Notes: generated by a model not told the origin, from the sequence alone. DNA of 64,000 nt from Siphonodentalium dalli (GCA_032622095.1 CP136069.1:6958036-7022035); one strand, 5' to 3'; positions 43,801-49,080 are shown, counted from the stretch's first letter. Made by a program: numbers and translations.

Positions 43801-45508
43801 TTTATGGCATTACTGTAACTGTTAATTATTTAGTTGTGAGGTAACTCTATACACCACTCCAATAATATTTATGGTATAAGTTAAAGACATATTATGGACT
43901 TGTTCCGATGGTGAAAAATTACTCGGGCCAACATGGGGAATATATAGCAATATTCTACTACCCGGTAACATCGCCGAAATTTCAAAGCAATCGACTATAC
44001 CACGATACTCCATAGAAAACATCGTCTGAACTATGCTCAATTGTAAATATTTACATCTGAATTCAGGACGCAGTGCATGAAGTTTTTAAATGGTTTCATG
44101 CTGAGAGAACGCAATATCTTTTCCGGACATTCCGTTTCCAATTCCAGAATGGCATAATTTTTTTCAGTACCCGAACATTCTGTTCGATGTTGTATTTTTT
44201 ATGACTTCAATGCATCTATAATGCTCATAGAAAAAGGTAGTTCAGGTATATATCAACCTATTTCAATATCAGGAAAAATTCAAAAGCGAATATTATGTGG
44301 CTTATGATAAAGGTACGTCTGTTAATTGGCATTGATGACATGATACTTGCTGACAAGTACATGCAGTTCACTTTAATATGCGAGTCTCCCATAGGTCGCC
44401 TCGCATATTTAAGAGAATGCATTGGACTAACAAAATTTAAATGTACAATACATACCTTGATCTTGGGAGACTCGCATATATAAGAGAATGTACTGGCACA
44501 GGATCTTTAATGCTGCACCAGCGCACTCATGAAAGGGTTAAAGATCCTGTGCATTTTGTCTATATTTTGTATATATACATGAGTCTCCATAGCAAACCTC
44601 TTACAAGGTCAAGGTAAATAGCTATAATATATTCCCTTATAATTATATATGAGAGCTAGGCTCCCTATAGGAGACTCGCATATATAAGAGAATGCATTGG
44701 CACAGGGTTAATTTTCACAAAATTTCAGGAAGCTCCAGTCATGGAAGGGTTAAGAAGAAAAGTTTTGCAACAGCTATGGTACTAGAGAAAGTAGAATTTC
44801 TGATGAGGATAGGGCCAAAGAAATAAATATTTGTGGTTTGGGTTTCCCTACCGACCCTTTTTTAAACCCCCTACCCTTACTATTAAGTTATTTTCATGGT
44901 TTTCAAGAAAATCTATTCTCAACAAATTTCATAAAACACAAAAACACATATTTCAGCATCTCAGAACAGGTTGATTTCTTAAGTAAAAGTAAGGTGCAAT
45001 ATTAAAATTTATGCAAAAATAATCAAAAGTAGTTTTATGTCAATCATGGAGAGTAAAATACGCACATGAAAAGTAATAATAATATGTCCAAAAAAAATAA
45101 TAAATAAATATCAGTCTGACCTACCGACCTTATTTTTTTATCGGCTTGTAACCCAAACCAAACATTTAATTTTCTTTGGCCTAGGCTAGAAGACAGGGAA
45201 ATGGTTAACATTAACAATTAACAAACCTGATATCTTCCAGAAAGCAGCTGGCTTCTCGTGGGTGTACAAATAGGCTGCACATAGTAGTTCTCGAGTCGAA
45301 CCCCATCGGCAGCCAATGCGTCCAGATTTGGAGTTTTCATCTTTGAATTGTGGTAACCGACATCATTGAAGCCATAATCATCAGCAAGAATAAAGACAAT
45401 GTTGGGCTGCTTGGAAGCCAAAACAAACTGGCAGACGACACTCATAATAAGACAAGTGTGGAAAATGTAATAAGTACTCATTCTAGTCTTTAATTTATTC
45501 CACTGCAC
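16588..45508 (-). CDS. ARSB: Arylsulfatase B-type gene, eight coding exons (gene-level entry)
   Basis: Lysosomal or secreted sulfatase family: sulfate-ester hydrolysis on glycosaminoglycan-type substrates (N-acetylgalactosamine 4-sulfatase when truly ARSB). I joined exons 45508-45227, 43615-43429, 35558-35362, 34027-33916, 30759-30664, 26573-26330 (or 26283-26040), 20389-20238 and 16856-16588. All introns are GT-AG, every junction is in phase, and the total is 1539 bp, or 512 codons plus stop, close to the ~530 residues usual for ARSB. By residue: signal peptide ~10-32, metal-binding DD 43-44, formylglycine motif CTPTR 81-85, GKWH 134-137, H234 in SVH, DNGG 292-295 and K310. All expected active-site groups are present, so an active enzyme is predicted. 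Introns are long and transposon-rich. ARSB versus ARSI/ARSJ-like orthology needs a tree. Confidence 0.9.
17505..17690. repeat. TGACCATATGGTC palindrome cluster
   Basis: Repeated TGACCATAT/ATATGGTCA and GACCACTTCCG motifs in both orientations over ~180 bp. Probably the terminal part of a foldback element whose other end I cannot delimit. Confidence 0.45.
17658..18193. mobile_element. Possible solo LTR
   Basis: Begins TGTAACGG and ends CCGTTACA, the TG...CA form of a retrotransposon LTR with a longer imperfect inverted end. The 535-bp interior is noncoding. Flanks do not show a clear 4-6 bp duplication, so confidence is low. A short deletion derivative of family A (CCCTAAATAATCGATTATTT) follows directly. 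Confidence 0.35.
18490..19160. mobile_element. Two adjacent family B MITEs
   Basis: Hairpin arms at 18520-18595, 18765-18850 and 19020-19112, with ATATTGTGTCTGTCATTTGA-type and GACACACTATTTCAAGGC termini. The first and second copies share a boundary near 18885. Confidence 0.6.
19613..20029. mobile_element. Family C MITE with TTAA target sites
   Basis: TTAA on both sides, TIR CCCTTTACCCAAC, two family C hairpins at 19758-19833 and 19934-20009. Same subtype as 2611-2996, 22983-23434, 33428-33819 and 52567-52942. Confidence 0.8.
20238..20389 (-). CDS. ARSB: Arylsulfatase exon 7
   Basis: Acceptor TTCTATTCTAG; donor CCTG then GTTAGT. Encodes [16 protein letters not shown], then [20 protein letters not shown]. 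The LLHNIDP and IR.GNWK blocks are highly diagnostic of the ARSB/I/J group. 152 bp. The first base completes a serine codon with exon 6 and the last base starts the glycine of exon 8. Confidence 0.93.
20573..21130. mobile_element. Family F foldback element with internal duplication
   Basis: Inverted ends TTAAAGGTACTCAATCCGA and TAAGATTGAGTACCTTTAA. The two arms meet near 20800 at AACCACTTGATTTTA-type sequence. The right arm contains a ~100-bp segment starting ACCACTTGATTTTACAGTT in two identical tandem copies (about 20807-20904 and 20905-21001). Confidence 0.75.
21300..22200. repeat. Large inverted repeat, outer arms
   Basis: 21335-21620 and 21950-22190 are diverged reverse complements. Landmarks are GGTGTATTTTGG and its complement, ACTCAATGCGTTGAAGTTCA and AACGTCAACACATTGAGT, and TCACTGTGACGTTACAT. 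No coding region in the arms. Confidence 0.75.
21700..22730. repeat. Second, overlapping inverted repeat
   Basis: 21705-21975 and 22440-22728 are near-perfect reverse complements (GTTACAGGGCGAGTTGTTGC and its complement; TGAGGCGAAGTGAGATTAAT). Each arm itself contains a palindrome around GCTAGCCGAGCCCGATATTA. A palindrome thus sits within a palindrome. Looks like nested foldback transposons. Confidence 0.75.
22983..23434. mobile_element. Family C MITE with TTAA target sites
   Basis: TTAA-flanked, TIR CCCTTTACCCAAC, two perfect hairpins separated by a long T-rich spacer. Confidence 0.8.
23640..23880. mobile_element. Family C MITE, CCTTCCATGAATGGAGCTTC type
   Basis: Left terminus TTAATCCTTCCATGAATGG; two diverged hairpin cores near 23690-23755 and 23785-23865. 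The right end GATGCACCAGCACAGCTATC matches the variant ends at 30600 and 33065. Confidence 0.55.
24728..25824. mobile_element. Non-autonomous hAT-like element
   Basis: Inserted in family D copy 1 with an exact 8-bp target duplication GTCAACAG (24720-24727 and 25825-25832). TIRs are CAGACCTGTTAAGTTT and the complement of AAACTTAACAGCTCTG. Eight-bp duplications and CAG ends are hAT hallmarks. Contains a 23-bp minisatellite. No transposase open frame. Confidence 0.75.
24811..25012. repeat. 23-bp minisatellite
   Basis: About eight copies of TTTTTATGATGAAGATTACA plus TAG, nearly identical, inside the hAT-like element. Confidence 0.9.
26040..26283 (-). CDS. ARSB: Arylsulfatase exon 6, alternative copy a (3' copy)
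   Basis: 244 bp, acceptor CATTGTAG, donor ATAAG then GTGAG. Encodes the metal-binding DNGG (completed across the junction), [19 protein letters not shown] and [11 protein letters not shown]. It differs from copy b at a few sites: E-V-Y-E for Q-V-H-Q after DNGG, H for L after the active-site lysine, I for V, R for P in SSRLL, N for H before LNG. The frame is fully intact with both splice sites, so it is not an obvious pseudo-exon. It cannot be spliced in series with copy b without a frameshift. Confidence 0.9.
26330..26573 (-). CDS. ARSB: Arylsulfatase exon 6, alternative copy b (5' copy)
   Basis: 244 bp with acceptor CATTGTAG and donor ATAAG then GTGAG, at exactly the same boundaries as copy a. 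Encodes [19 protein letters not shown], the WEGG motif, [20 protein letters not shown] and the [13 protein letters not shown] block. Residues such as Q after DNGG and SSPLL resemble the usual ARSB sequence more than copy a does, so this is likely the ancestral form. Only 46 bp separate the copies, which is short for an intron and would itself hinder splicing b to a. Confidence 0.92.
26598..26693 (-). pseudogene. Decayed third copy of arylsulfatase exon 6
   Basis: Sequence matching the 3' end of exon 6 and its flank (CAGCCAATCAAATCT, TGTTGACCATTGATAAAACT, CTTCAGTAATGGGCTA) with an internal deletion. The donor GT has become GC, so it cannot act as a normal exon. It lies just upstream of copy b in gene orientation, extending the tandem exon array to three. 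Confidence 0.75.
26700..26880. mobile_element. Family B MITE fragments
   Basis: Hairpin arm GCATAATGAGGTCCCCTGATGG and the GCCAATTTGCGGATATAGAG segment common to family B flanks. Confidence 0.5.
28228..28505. mobile_element. Short TIR element inside family D copy 2
   Basis: Diverged inverted ends GTTTGTATTACATACGTTGT and the complement of GCGTTGGGTATACACAAAC lie between the two halves of a CA-repeat tract. No coding sequence. Confidence 0.5.
28549..29985. mobile_element. Pogo-like (Tc1/mariner superfamily) element, degenerate
   Basis: TIR C-T/C-GTACCGGCCGGTGGATAA at both ends, TA duplicated at 28547-28548 and 29986-29987. Family D copy 1 supplies the empty site (GGCAATAGCTC at ~25955), which proves the boundaries. 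Subterminal ATAAGTCGCA motifs recur at both ends. Carries a transposase remnant on the minus strand. Confidence 0.8.
28734..29204 (-). pseudogene. Pogo/Tigger-type DDE transposase fragment
   Basis: A 156-codon open frame resembling the DDE_1 catalytic domain of pogo/Tigger transposases: [14 protein letters not shown], then [16 protein letters not shown] and [13 protein letters not shown], where the second catalytic aspartate is expected. The N-terminal helix-turn-helix DNA-binding part and the remainder after the second Asp are absent or out of frame; the C-terminal ~50 residues do not continue the family pattern. At 1.4 kb the element is too short for a full transposase gene, so it is internally deleted and non-functional. 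Confidence 0.75.
30060..30155. mobile_element. Family B hairpin fragment
   Basis: Arms CATAATGAGGTTCCCAGAGG and TCACTATATTCACCC, diverged. Confidence 0.45.
30338..30418. repeat. Short ~35-bp tandem repeat
   Basis: Two full copies and a partial one of GCCCAGGCATATGTAAGGGT, with GGACCGTTCCACT. Confidence 0.8.
30425..30620. mobile_element. Family C MITE, diverged
   Basis: Two imperfect hairpin cores (GTGCCAATGCATTCTCTTAT and complement) with an ATGCTGCACCAGCACAGCTC end. Confidence 0.55.
30664..30759 (-). CDS. ARSB: Arylsulfatase exon 5
   Basis: 96 bp; acceptor GTTATTAG, donor GACAG then GTAGG. Encodes [20 protein letters not shown] then [11 protein letters not shown], leading into DNGG of exon 6. 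The MDEAVGNIT...LWDNTxxxFSTDNGG pattern is the sulfatase core. The exon's first ~31 bp and the preceding ~30 bp of intron are the template for the array next to it. Confidence 0.92.
30728..32526. repeat. 62-bp minisatellite carrying the exon 5 splice acceptor, 29 copies
   Basis: Perfect 62-bp period; the motif CCTACAGCTTCATCCATACA recurs 29 times, the first copy being exon 5 itself. Each unit on the minus strand is ~30 bp of intron ending TGTTATTAG plus 32 bp of exon 5 ending GAAGCTGTAGGC. Copies are almost identical. A G-to-T variant (CATACATGTCG) marks units 3, 8, 12, 15, 19, 22 and 26 counted from zero. Confidence 0.97.
32527..32925. other. Intron sequence, no feature
   Basis: Unique A+T-rich intron 4 sequence. 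Short inverted segments (AATTAATATTGATTTT and AAAATCAATATTAATTGATA, with CTTCTATC) suggest a decayed foldback element at 32605-32810. Confidence 0.4.
32930..33210. mobile_element. Family C hairpins, two fragments
   Basis: A diverged variant at 32930-33085 and a near-perfect single hairpin at 33128-33203 (CTGTGCCAATGCATTCTC to GAGAATGCATTGGCC). Confidence 0.6.
33428..33819. mobile_element. Family C MITE with TTAA target sites
   Basis: TTAA-flanked, TIR CCCTTTACCCAAC, hairpins at 33451-33525 and 33600-33675. It also carries the GGTTCCAATGATATCCATAT subterminal block common to this subtype. Confidence 0.8.
33916..34027 (-). CDS. ARSB: Arylsulfatase exon 4
   Basis: 112 bp; acceptor ATCTTTTCAG, donor TTCAG then GTGGG. 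Encodes [20 protein letters not shown], then [17 protein letters not shown] and the first base of a glycine codon. The SVHAPLQVP block holds the conserved active-site histidine (H234). Too short to stand out as an open frame; phase continuity with exons 3 and 5 confirms it. Confidence 0.92.
34045..34785 (+). mobile_element. 5'-truncated non-LTR retrotransposon 3' end (LINE)
   Basis: The plus strand encodes, with a frameshift, the C-terminal end of a LINE protein: [19 protein letters not shown], then FYRQRESL, the C-x-CG...E..HY...CP cysteine-histidine motif that ends many CR1/Jockey-type polyproteins. A stop (34368), a noncoding 3' tail with AATAAA-like signals and an A-rich end follow. It sits in intron 3, antisense to the gene. 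Confidence 0.65.
34800..35335. mobile_element. Family B and C fragments
   Basis: Family B arm at 34852-34905 (GCAGAATGAGGTTCCCAGAG). Then the CCTTCCATGACTGAAGCTTC-type family C variant with diverged cores at 35130-35310 and a GAGCCCCATACAGG / AGGGGCTCCATA stem at 35000-35070. Confidence 0.5.
35362..35558 (-). CDS. ARSB: Arylsulfatase exon 3
   Basis: 197 bp; acceptor TTTGTAG, donor GAGAAG then GTAATT. Encodes [15 protein letters not shown] and, later, [22 protein letters not shown] and IIDNQDIEK. GSEDYxxHERC is a signature of ARSB-type enzymes, with the cysteine that forms a disulfide in that family. Confidence 0.93.
36330..36429. mobile_element. Family A MITE, right half
   Basis: From the loop (CTCACTGAGAGCTTTC) to GGACATTACTG followed by TA. 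Confidence 0.65.
36440..37735. repeat. ~30-bp GATCCTGGGTGTCTTTT minisatellite, split by a hAT-like element
   Basis: Units GATCCTGGGTGTCTTTTAGC plus AAGTTTAGGA lie at 36440-36479 and, after the insertion, four to five more at 37595-37735. Confidence 0.85.
36480..37594. mobile_element. Non-autonomous hAT-like element
   Basis: Ends TAGGGCTGGACGATAT and the complement of GCGGTTTCCC...CCAGCACTA, i.e. TAG-G/T-GCTGG-A/G-CG. An exact 8-bp target duplication ATCCTGGG lies at 36472-36479 and 37595-37602. No transposase frame; 1115 bp. Confidence 0.75.
37756..37967. mobile_element. Family A foldback MITE, full length
   Basis: 212-bp palindrome, TIR CAGTAATGCCCTAATTAATC, TA on both sides, loop CTCTCCCCGAGAG. 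The copia element inserted 8 bp beyond its right end. Confidence 0.85.
37976..38211 (-). repeat. 3' LTR of the copia element
   Basis: 236 bp, identical to 42766-43001. In element orientation it begins TGTTACGATGTG and ends ATCCTATCA. Its poly(A) signals would be read in the same direction as the host gene. Confidence 0.95.
38212..38241 (-). promoter_or_regulatory. Polypurine tract
   Basis: Minus strand AGAAGAAAGAAAGAGGAATG directly abuts the 3' LTR, as expected for the plus-strand primer of reverse transcription. Confidence 0.8.
38331..42674 (-). CDS. Copia Gag-Pol polyprotein, single 1447-codon frame
   Basis: The domain order PR-IN-RT-RNase H identifies Ty1/copia rather than gypsy. Gag occupies ~1-300, with a CX2CX4HX4C zinc knuckle at ~257-271 ([14 protein letters not shown]). 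Protease is near 320 with DSA in place of the usual DS/TG. Integrase has HHCC residues at ~475-515 and catalytic D, D, E at ~537, ~595 (SDNGGEF) and ~628. RT is at ~1000-1230 with [11 protein letters not shown] and the active-site box HVDD. RNase H is at ~1285-1430, ending [10 protein letters not shown]. No stop or frameshift interrupts it. Start is the first ATG, 91 bp inside the 5' LTR boundary. Gag and Pol are in one frame, so the Gag:Pol ratio must be set by processing or alternative RNA. A GalEa-like clade is possible but not established. Confidence 0.97.
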   Translation of the reverse strand: MASGFKVPPLFSESKPYSRWVEEIKVWQTVTELDKKKQASAIALSLPESEGGIRDKVFNELSVGDLNSDDGVKKLFTFLDKLYKKDALSEAFEVCVEFDRFHKNGSMDMDHYISEFDKRYNRTRKFKMELPESILAFKLLEGSALEHKDRQLVLTGVNYDEAGTLYQQMSILLRKFFGKQSAACDYKRGESEHPPIKLEPYEKETYYSSMRGRRGFHAGGGRNTFNQGRGQNFRDNPTRQNQRRRTNPIGTDGKVMVCKICQSIFHFARMCPNAYENMNNNVYATYSNDGYEVEAALFTGNNIEESQVLVAETINCAVLDSACSSTVAGSVWMETFLDSLSSSDRSRVTKSASGTIFRFGGGTRLVSKEKVTFPCEIAGVKCTITSDVVESEIPLLLGKPAMKKAKVILDLEHDKASIFGKDVELECTSSGHYCVNLITSEIDIKETSIFEASVCDDVKTEKEKRQMILKLHKQFSHPSSKRLKSLLTDAGITSEVYMDLINEISSTCDICRKYKRTPSRPVVCLPISREFNETVAMDLKEWRPGVYFLHLIDLATRFSLSTVIYDKKTETVIDKIMRMWVGGGFGVPARFLSDNGGEFSSDKFRDMAENLNVEVWNTSANSPWQNGICERNHAVIDNNVSKILCDNPKMDLEIALIWAVNAKNSLHMVYGYSPHQLVFGINPKLPSILTDAPPALEGTTRSEIFAKHITSLHAAREAFIKSESSEKIRRALRRQIRPTGETFSIGERVYFKNDKSSEWKGPGKVLGQDGKVVFLRHGSLYIRVPSCRMMKVGQEFSNGKTDEVKLLSNDNEEENLKVQTTCMTIPTAQMTPEDESESDDTGRSVKSTAACEETDDTNNPFNSKGKDSGLPKLNDCILYRVNSDDIWKKADIVSRGGKTTGKYKGWFNVMNSHSSEVSGVDFENPSVEWKIFDTCRDEHICSDDQNIDEVNVVITDGREEDIMIAKMKELDNWKNFKVYEEVDDVGQPYISTRWVVTEKFKNGERQLKARLVARGFEEKDEHRTDSPTAGKETLKILLALASSLEWICSFIDVKAAFLQGMEIGREVYLKPDISLSSGKLWKLKKCVYGLNDASRNWYFKVCDVMKQLGCRKSVTDPSLFYKYDNKELSGMFLIHVDDFIWAGTKEFKENVIIPLSETFNIGRHQTSQFKYIGLDIRHSDEGIFMNEQQYIESTQFIPINNARKSMKHEPLTESEITQLRSSSGQINWIVNQTRPDAAYDALEISTSIKEPKVEHLVKCNKILKQLKLESFEIKFPVLNDVNNLRLRLYCDASFANLPDGYSSSCGYMIFLVDNNEKCSPICWKSNKIRRVVKSTLAAEALAMVDGLDAAYYLGCILRELLFNTADKNKMHIDVFTDNRSLVENINSTKLASEKRLRIDISNIKQMLNEGDISKLQWIESKNQLADALTKKGASHKELSQILVCGQF
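42751..42762 (-). promoter_or_regulatory. Primer binding site, initiator tRNA-Met 3' end
   Basis: Minus strand TGGTAGCAGAGC starts 3 nt after the 5' LTR. It is complementary to the CTCTGCTACCA end of metazoan initiator tRNA-Met. Confidence 0.8.
42766..43001 (-). repeat. 5' LTR of the copia element
   Basis: 236 bp, apparently identical to the 3' LTR; carries the element's promoter. It contains TGACGTCA-like sequence (CAATGACGTCACTTCC), a possible CREB/ATF site. Confidence 0.95.
43075..43197. mobile_element. Family A MITE, right half
   Basis: ATGGCTACAAGCCATATTTC to AGAGCATTACTG followed by TA; diverged. Confidence 0.6.
43225..43370. mobile_element. Family F fragment
   Basis: AATTACTATTTTCTTGGGCT, GATTCGAGTCGAGGAATCC and TTGAAGTTTGTTATTTC blocks in the order seen at 20590-20710. 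Confidence 0.6.
43429..43615 (-). CDS. ARSB: Arylsulfatase exon 2
   Basis: 187 bp; acceptor TGTTACAG, donor TATG then GTATAT. Encodes [20 protein letters not shown], then [20 protein letters not shown] and RGFDSYYG. The GKWHxG motif supplies the conserved active-site lysine (K135) and histidine (H137). Confidence 0.94.
43641..43815. mobile_element. Family A MITE with a shortened core
   Basis: Starts CAGTAATGCCCTAAATAGTC 25 bp upstream of exon 2 in gene orientation; ends GGCATTACTG followed by TA. Part of one arm is deleted. Its left end therefore sits in or next to the branch-point/polypyrimidine region of the exon 2 acceptor. Confidence 0.75.
44370..44740. mobile_element. Family C MITE variants
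   Basis: Imperfect cores (ATATGCGAGTCTCCCATAGG and CTCCCTATAGGAGACTCGCA) with GGATCTTTAATGCTGCACCA and GGAAGCTCCAGTCATGGAAG ends; two overlapping copies. Confidence 0.55.
44813..45181. mobile_element. PIF/Harbinger-like MITE
   Basis: Inverted ends GGCCAAAGAAATAAATATTT and the complement of AACATTTAATTTTCTTTGGCC, with an inner CCTACCGACC block on both sides. 3-bp duplication TAG at 44810-44812 and 45182-45184. A GGCC start and 3-bp target sites fit PIF/Harbinger derivatives. Confidence 0.6.
45227..45508 (-). CDS. ARSB: Arylsulfatase exon 1 (signal peptide and catalytic motif)
   Basis: Donor TATCAG then GTTTG. A second in-frame ATG at codon 10 gives a more typical signal peptide ([20 protein letters not shown], cleaved before KQPNIVF), so the true start could be either. 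Mature sequence opens [20 protein letters not shown], whose two aspartates bind the metal. The motif CTPTR at 81-85 is the C-x-P-x-R site converted to formylglycine by the sulfatase-modifying enzyme. Any 5' UTR exon is not identifiable. Confidence 0.94.
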
Positions 45509-45566
45509 TGCATTGTCTGCCAGTGTTTACTTTCAGTCAGAATTTAAAAGTTGTCCACCAACTTTT

Positions 45567-45575
45567 GTTTATATA
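45567..45575 (-). promoter_or_regulatory. Possible TATA box of the arylsulfatase gene
   Basis: Minus strand TATATAAAC lies ~60 bp upstream of the first ATG, which would place initiation ~30 bp before it. Weak evidence in A+T-rich DNA. Confidence 0.25.
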
Positions 45576-45797
45576 TTACTTCCTTGTATCTTTTATGAAA
45601 TAGAGTTAGTCCTCTTAGTCAAAATGCAGATCATCACAGAGATCATTTATTTTATGATTATAAAGAACTTACAGGATGGATCAGTAGGCCTATCATTTAC
45701 TCTTTGGAAATTAAATTTATTTCCATTGAATTAATGTGACCTCATTCAATAATTTAACCCTTTGGTAACCAAGTGCTCTAACGAATACATCACAGAA

Positions 45798-45983
45798 CAG
45801 TAAAGCCCTAAATAATCGATTCCTTAACCACAGCAGAATTATGGGTAACTTTTCATGAGGATTTAGTTTCTCACTGAGAGCTTTCAGATGAATCATGGCA
45901 ACAAGCCATAATTCCGACTAAATCCTGAAAAGTTACCCATAATTCTTCTGTGGTTAAGGAGATGATTACTTAGGGCATTACTG
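45798..45983. mobile_element. Family A MITE, shortened
   Basis: CAGTAAAGCCCTAAATAATC to TTAGGGCATTACTG, part of the left arm deleted, TA on the right. Confidence 0.7.
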
Positions 45984-46125
45984 TAACTTCCAACTAATTC
46001 TGATTATTATATATTGTCATTACTGAAAACAATCATCATTTTAAATTGTGGTATATTCCTTCTGGACGCGGCCTGCTGGCCCTGCTAAAAACCATGTTTT
46101 TGTAATATTATGACTTATAGTTTAA

Positions 46126-46355
46126 CCCTTTCAGTGCCAGGTCCGATTTTTGTATCGACCCATATACCCTGTTCCAATGCATTCTCTTATATATGCGAGT
46201 CGACCATAGGTCGCCTTGCATATATAAGAGAATGCATTGGCCTAACCAAACAAAAAAAATTAACAAATTTTTTTTTTTAATTTTTTTTAGGGCACTCTGC
46301 AAAAAAAAACCCCATAAATTAGGGGCGATGAGATCGGCCCCTGGTACTAAAAGGG
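46126..46355. mobile_element. Family C MITE with TTAA target sites, CCCTTTCAGTGCCAGG type
   Basis: TTAA-flanked; TIR CCCTTTCAGTGCCAGG and the complement of CCTGGTACTAAAAGGG; one hairpin. Confidence 0.75.
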
Positions 46356-46359
46356 TTAA

Positions 46360-47090
46360 CTAATGAGTCCAGGATTGCAGCTCCGATATATTGAGCAATG
46401 TTAATAGGTGATGGAAATTTAAAACAAAATGATAACCGAAGTAGGCCTATGTAAGCATTAATTCAGTGTCCAAGAGATCTTTGATGCAGATACATGTACT
46501 GATTGTAGGGATCTGCGAATCGGGGATTTTGCATCAAATCAAATCTTGATATCGAATCTCCTTCCTGATATCGACATCGAATCGAATCTCGAATCGAATC
46601 AGCTAGTGATTGAGATATTGTTTACCAGTGTGTATTTTGGTGTCTCATGACCAAAAAACTGCCAAATTCACTGTGAATTTGAAACTTGTGTTTTTTTTTT
46701 TATAGGAAAATAATGAAATAGGCAAGTCACTCTCAGTATCATGGAGGGTTTGGGAATATGTTGCATTGAAATTGTACCGGGTATCTAGCTATGTCATTGC
46801 GAACAAGACACAAGAAATGACAGTAAGACACTTAAAGACAATTCAATCAACGTATCACAAACCCTATGGAATGGAACTCACTTGTCTACATTATTTAATA
46901 AAGATAATAAAGATTTGAAACAAGTGGACATGGGTACACCGTTCAGCAATATAATTGATTGATCCAAACGATAGTATTAAAATCACATCAATCAGACGAT
47001 AGTATTCAAATCACATCAATCAGACAAGACTTCATCAAAACCTGGATGTTTTTTTACCAGTACATAATTACACAAGAAGAATGTAGATAA
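46360..47090. other. No gene seen
   Basis: A+T-rich intergenic DNA. ATCGAATCGAATCTCGAATC near 46.57 kb and short ATCACATCAATCAGAC duplications near 46.98-47.03 kb are the only repeats noticed. Confidence 0.4.
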
Positions 47091-47095
47091 TCCAA

Positions 47096-47390
47096 ATGGA
47101 AACATTTATACTGGTAACTATGGAAACATTTGTACAGGTAACTATGGAAACATTCATACTGGTACCTATGGTAACCATTTTAGTGGTATCTATGGAAACC
47201 TTTATACCAGTAACTATGGAAACCTTTATACCGGAAACTATGGAAACCTTTATAACGGTAATTATGGAACTTTATACCAATAACTATGAAACCCTTAATA
47301 CTGGTAACTATGGACACCTTTATATGGGTAACTATGGAAACCCTTATACCCATAACTATGGTCACCTTTATAACTATATAAGAAATTAAG
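47096..47390. repeat. ~24-bp minisatellite
   Basis: About twelve degenerate copies of AACTATGGAAACCTTTATAC plus CGGT. The period divides by 3, so open frames run through on both strands; not a gene. Confidence 0.85.
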
Positions 47391-47554
47391 AAATAAAATG
47401 GAAGATACATAACAGAAAAGAAATTCATATAGAAAATTATATATTATCGAACTTCAACATGAAAATTGTTAATATAAAATGAACATAGCACAAATACATG
47501 TTAATATTTACATTACAATCATATACTTGAAATAGACTGTAACTTTGCCTAGAC

Positions 47555-47885
47555 TGGAAATAGTGTGTCTGACATTTGCAGAATGAGGTCCCCAGAGGGT
47601 GAATTTAGTGATTCTATCCCGCACAGCTGTTCAGTTTCTATATACCCTAATTTGCAGAAGATAAAATTAGTGCAAAATCGAAGGGACTAATGGGTGAACA
47701 TCACCGACTTCAACTAGGGAACTTCTGATCCTTGGTCTCTCATAGCAGTTGAGGTCTAAGCAGAATGAGGTTCCCAGAGGGTGAATTTTGTGATGCTGGC
47801 CTGTTGTGTGGGATAGCGCCACTAAATTCACCCTCTGGGAACCTCATTTGCAAATGTCAGACACACAATATCCAGGCTTGACAAC
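47555..47885. mobile_element. Family B MITE, long form
   Basis: ATAGTGTGTCTGACATTTGC terminus, arms at 47580-47625 and 47760-47850, and the AAGATAAAATTAGTGC middle. Confidence 0.65.
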
Positions 47886-48187
47886 ATCCCTCCATACTGA
47901 GTCAACACACACTAGACTGTGAGTAAATTTCACAAAAATTATCCATGAAAAAGTTCCATATTCCTTGCATGTGTGAATTAAGTTCACATAAGCTATCCAT
48001 AAAAAATGTCCAGATTCCATGTACAATTTATGAGTAAAGTTTGTGTAAATTATCCATGAAAAAGTGAGTCTGCATAGCCAACAAACATAGATATGTACTC
48101 AGGGGAGGGACCAGCCTGGAGGGCGACTTGGGAAACATATTCTCCCAATAAAATTGTGCCACTTCTCCCTATTATTATCCTATCATT

Positions 48188-48657
48188 TGTGACCCGCCAT
48201 ATCAAATCCAGTCGTAAGTCGGGATTTTTTTACCCTGTGCCAATGCATTCTCTTATATATGCGAGTCAACCATAGGTCGCCTCGCATATATAAGAGAATG
48301 CATTGGCCTAACAATTTTTTACAATTTTAATAATTTTTTCTTGTATTCTTTAACAATTTTATAATTTCACCCATACAGAGCCCCAGACAAACATGAGCAG
48401 ACGACACTCTTCTATAATATGCTTCTATATACATCGTATGTGTGGGGCTCCAGCAGGGTAATGGATGTTTTTTATTTTATGTCCTAAAAATTGTCAGAAA
48501 CATTTATTTAAAAAAAATGATAAAAAATTGTTAGGCCAATGCATTCTCTTATATATGCGAGGCGACCTATGGTCGACTCACATATATAAGAGAATGCATT
48601 GGCACAGGGTAAAAAAATCCCGACTTACGACTGGATTTGATATGGCGGGTCACATAT
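48188..48657. mobile_element. Family C core inside a TGTGACCCGCC TIR element, full length
   Basis: TIR TGTGACCCGCCATATCAAAT, continuing CCAGTCGTAAGTCGGGATTT, mirrored at 48610-48657. Two family C hairpins at 48236-48308 and 48535-48605. Between them is a GAGCCCCAGACAAACATGAG / GTGGGGCTCC stem. Different termini from the TTAA-flanked copies but the same core. Confidence 0.8.
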
Positions 48658-48959
48658 ACCAGTATGCACATGTCCAAACAGCATATATAAATTGTATTTA
48701 CTACCGGTAATTATAATGGTTTATTACACTCCTATGCGCGATTTCCATAGAAAATGCTGTTAACTAAAAATGGTAATGTCACTCGTGAATTATGTCATTT
48801 CCCGTGACGTCATTGACGTCGCTTACTGATCTAGACTGAATGTTTAATGGTTGCGCTTTCTCCACATTGGGACAATTCCTCAGTTACATCTATTAAATCC
48901 AGACCAGAAAGGTTGAAATTTACTCTTTGATGCCAAAGTATGGAATAAATTAATATAAG

Positions 48960-49080
48960 GTCAATGTTTTATATCCATTGAGTCCAGCATAGAACCAGAG
49001 ACAGTTGCTGAATGTTTTATATCCATTGAGTCCAGCATAGAACCAGAGACAGTTGCTGAATGTTTTGATGAGAAATGGAT
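48960..49080. repeat. ~52-bp direct duplication
   Basis: AATGTTTTATATCCATTGAG through CAGTTGCTG occurs twice in tandem. Diverged relatives recur around 49.11, 49.2, 50.3 and 50.7 kb. Confidence 0.8.

Noticed and set aside
47096-47428. 97- and 82-codon frames of ETFI or GFHS type repeats
   Set aside because: Produced by a degenerate 24-bp minisatellite, open on both strands.
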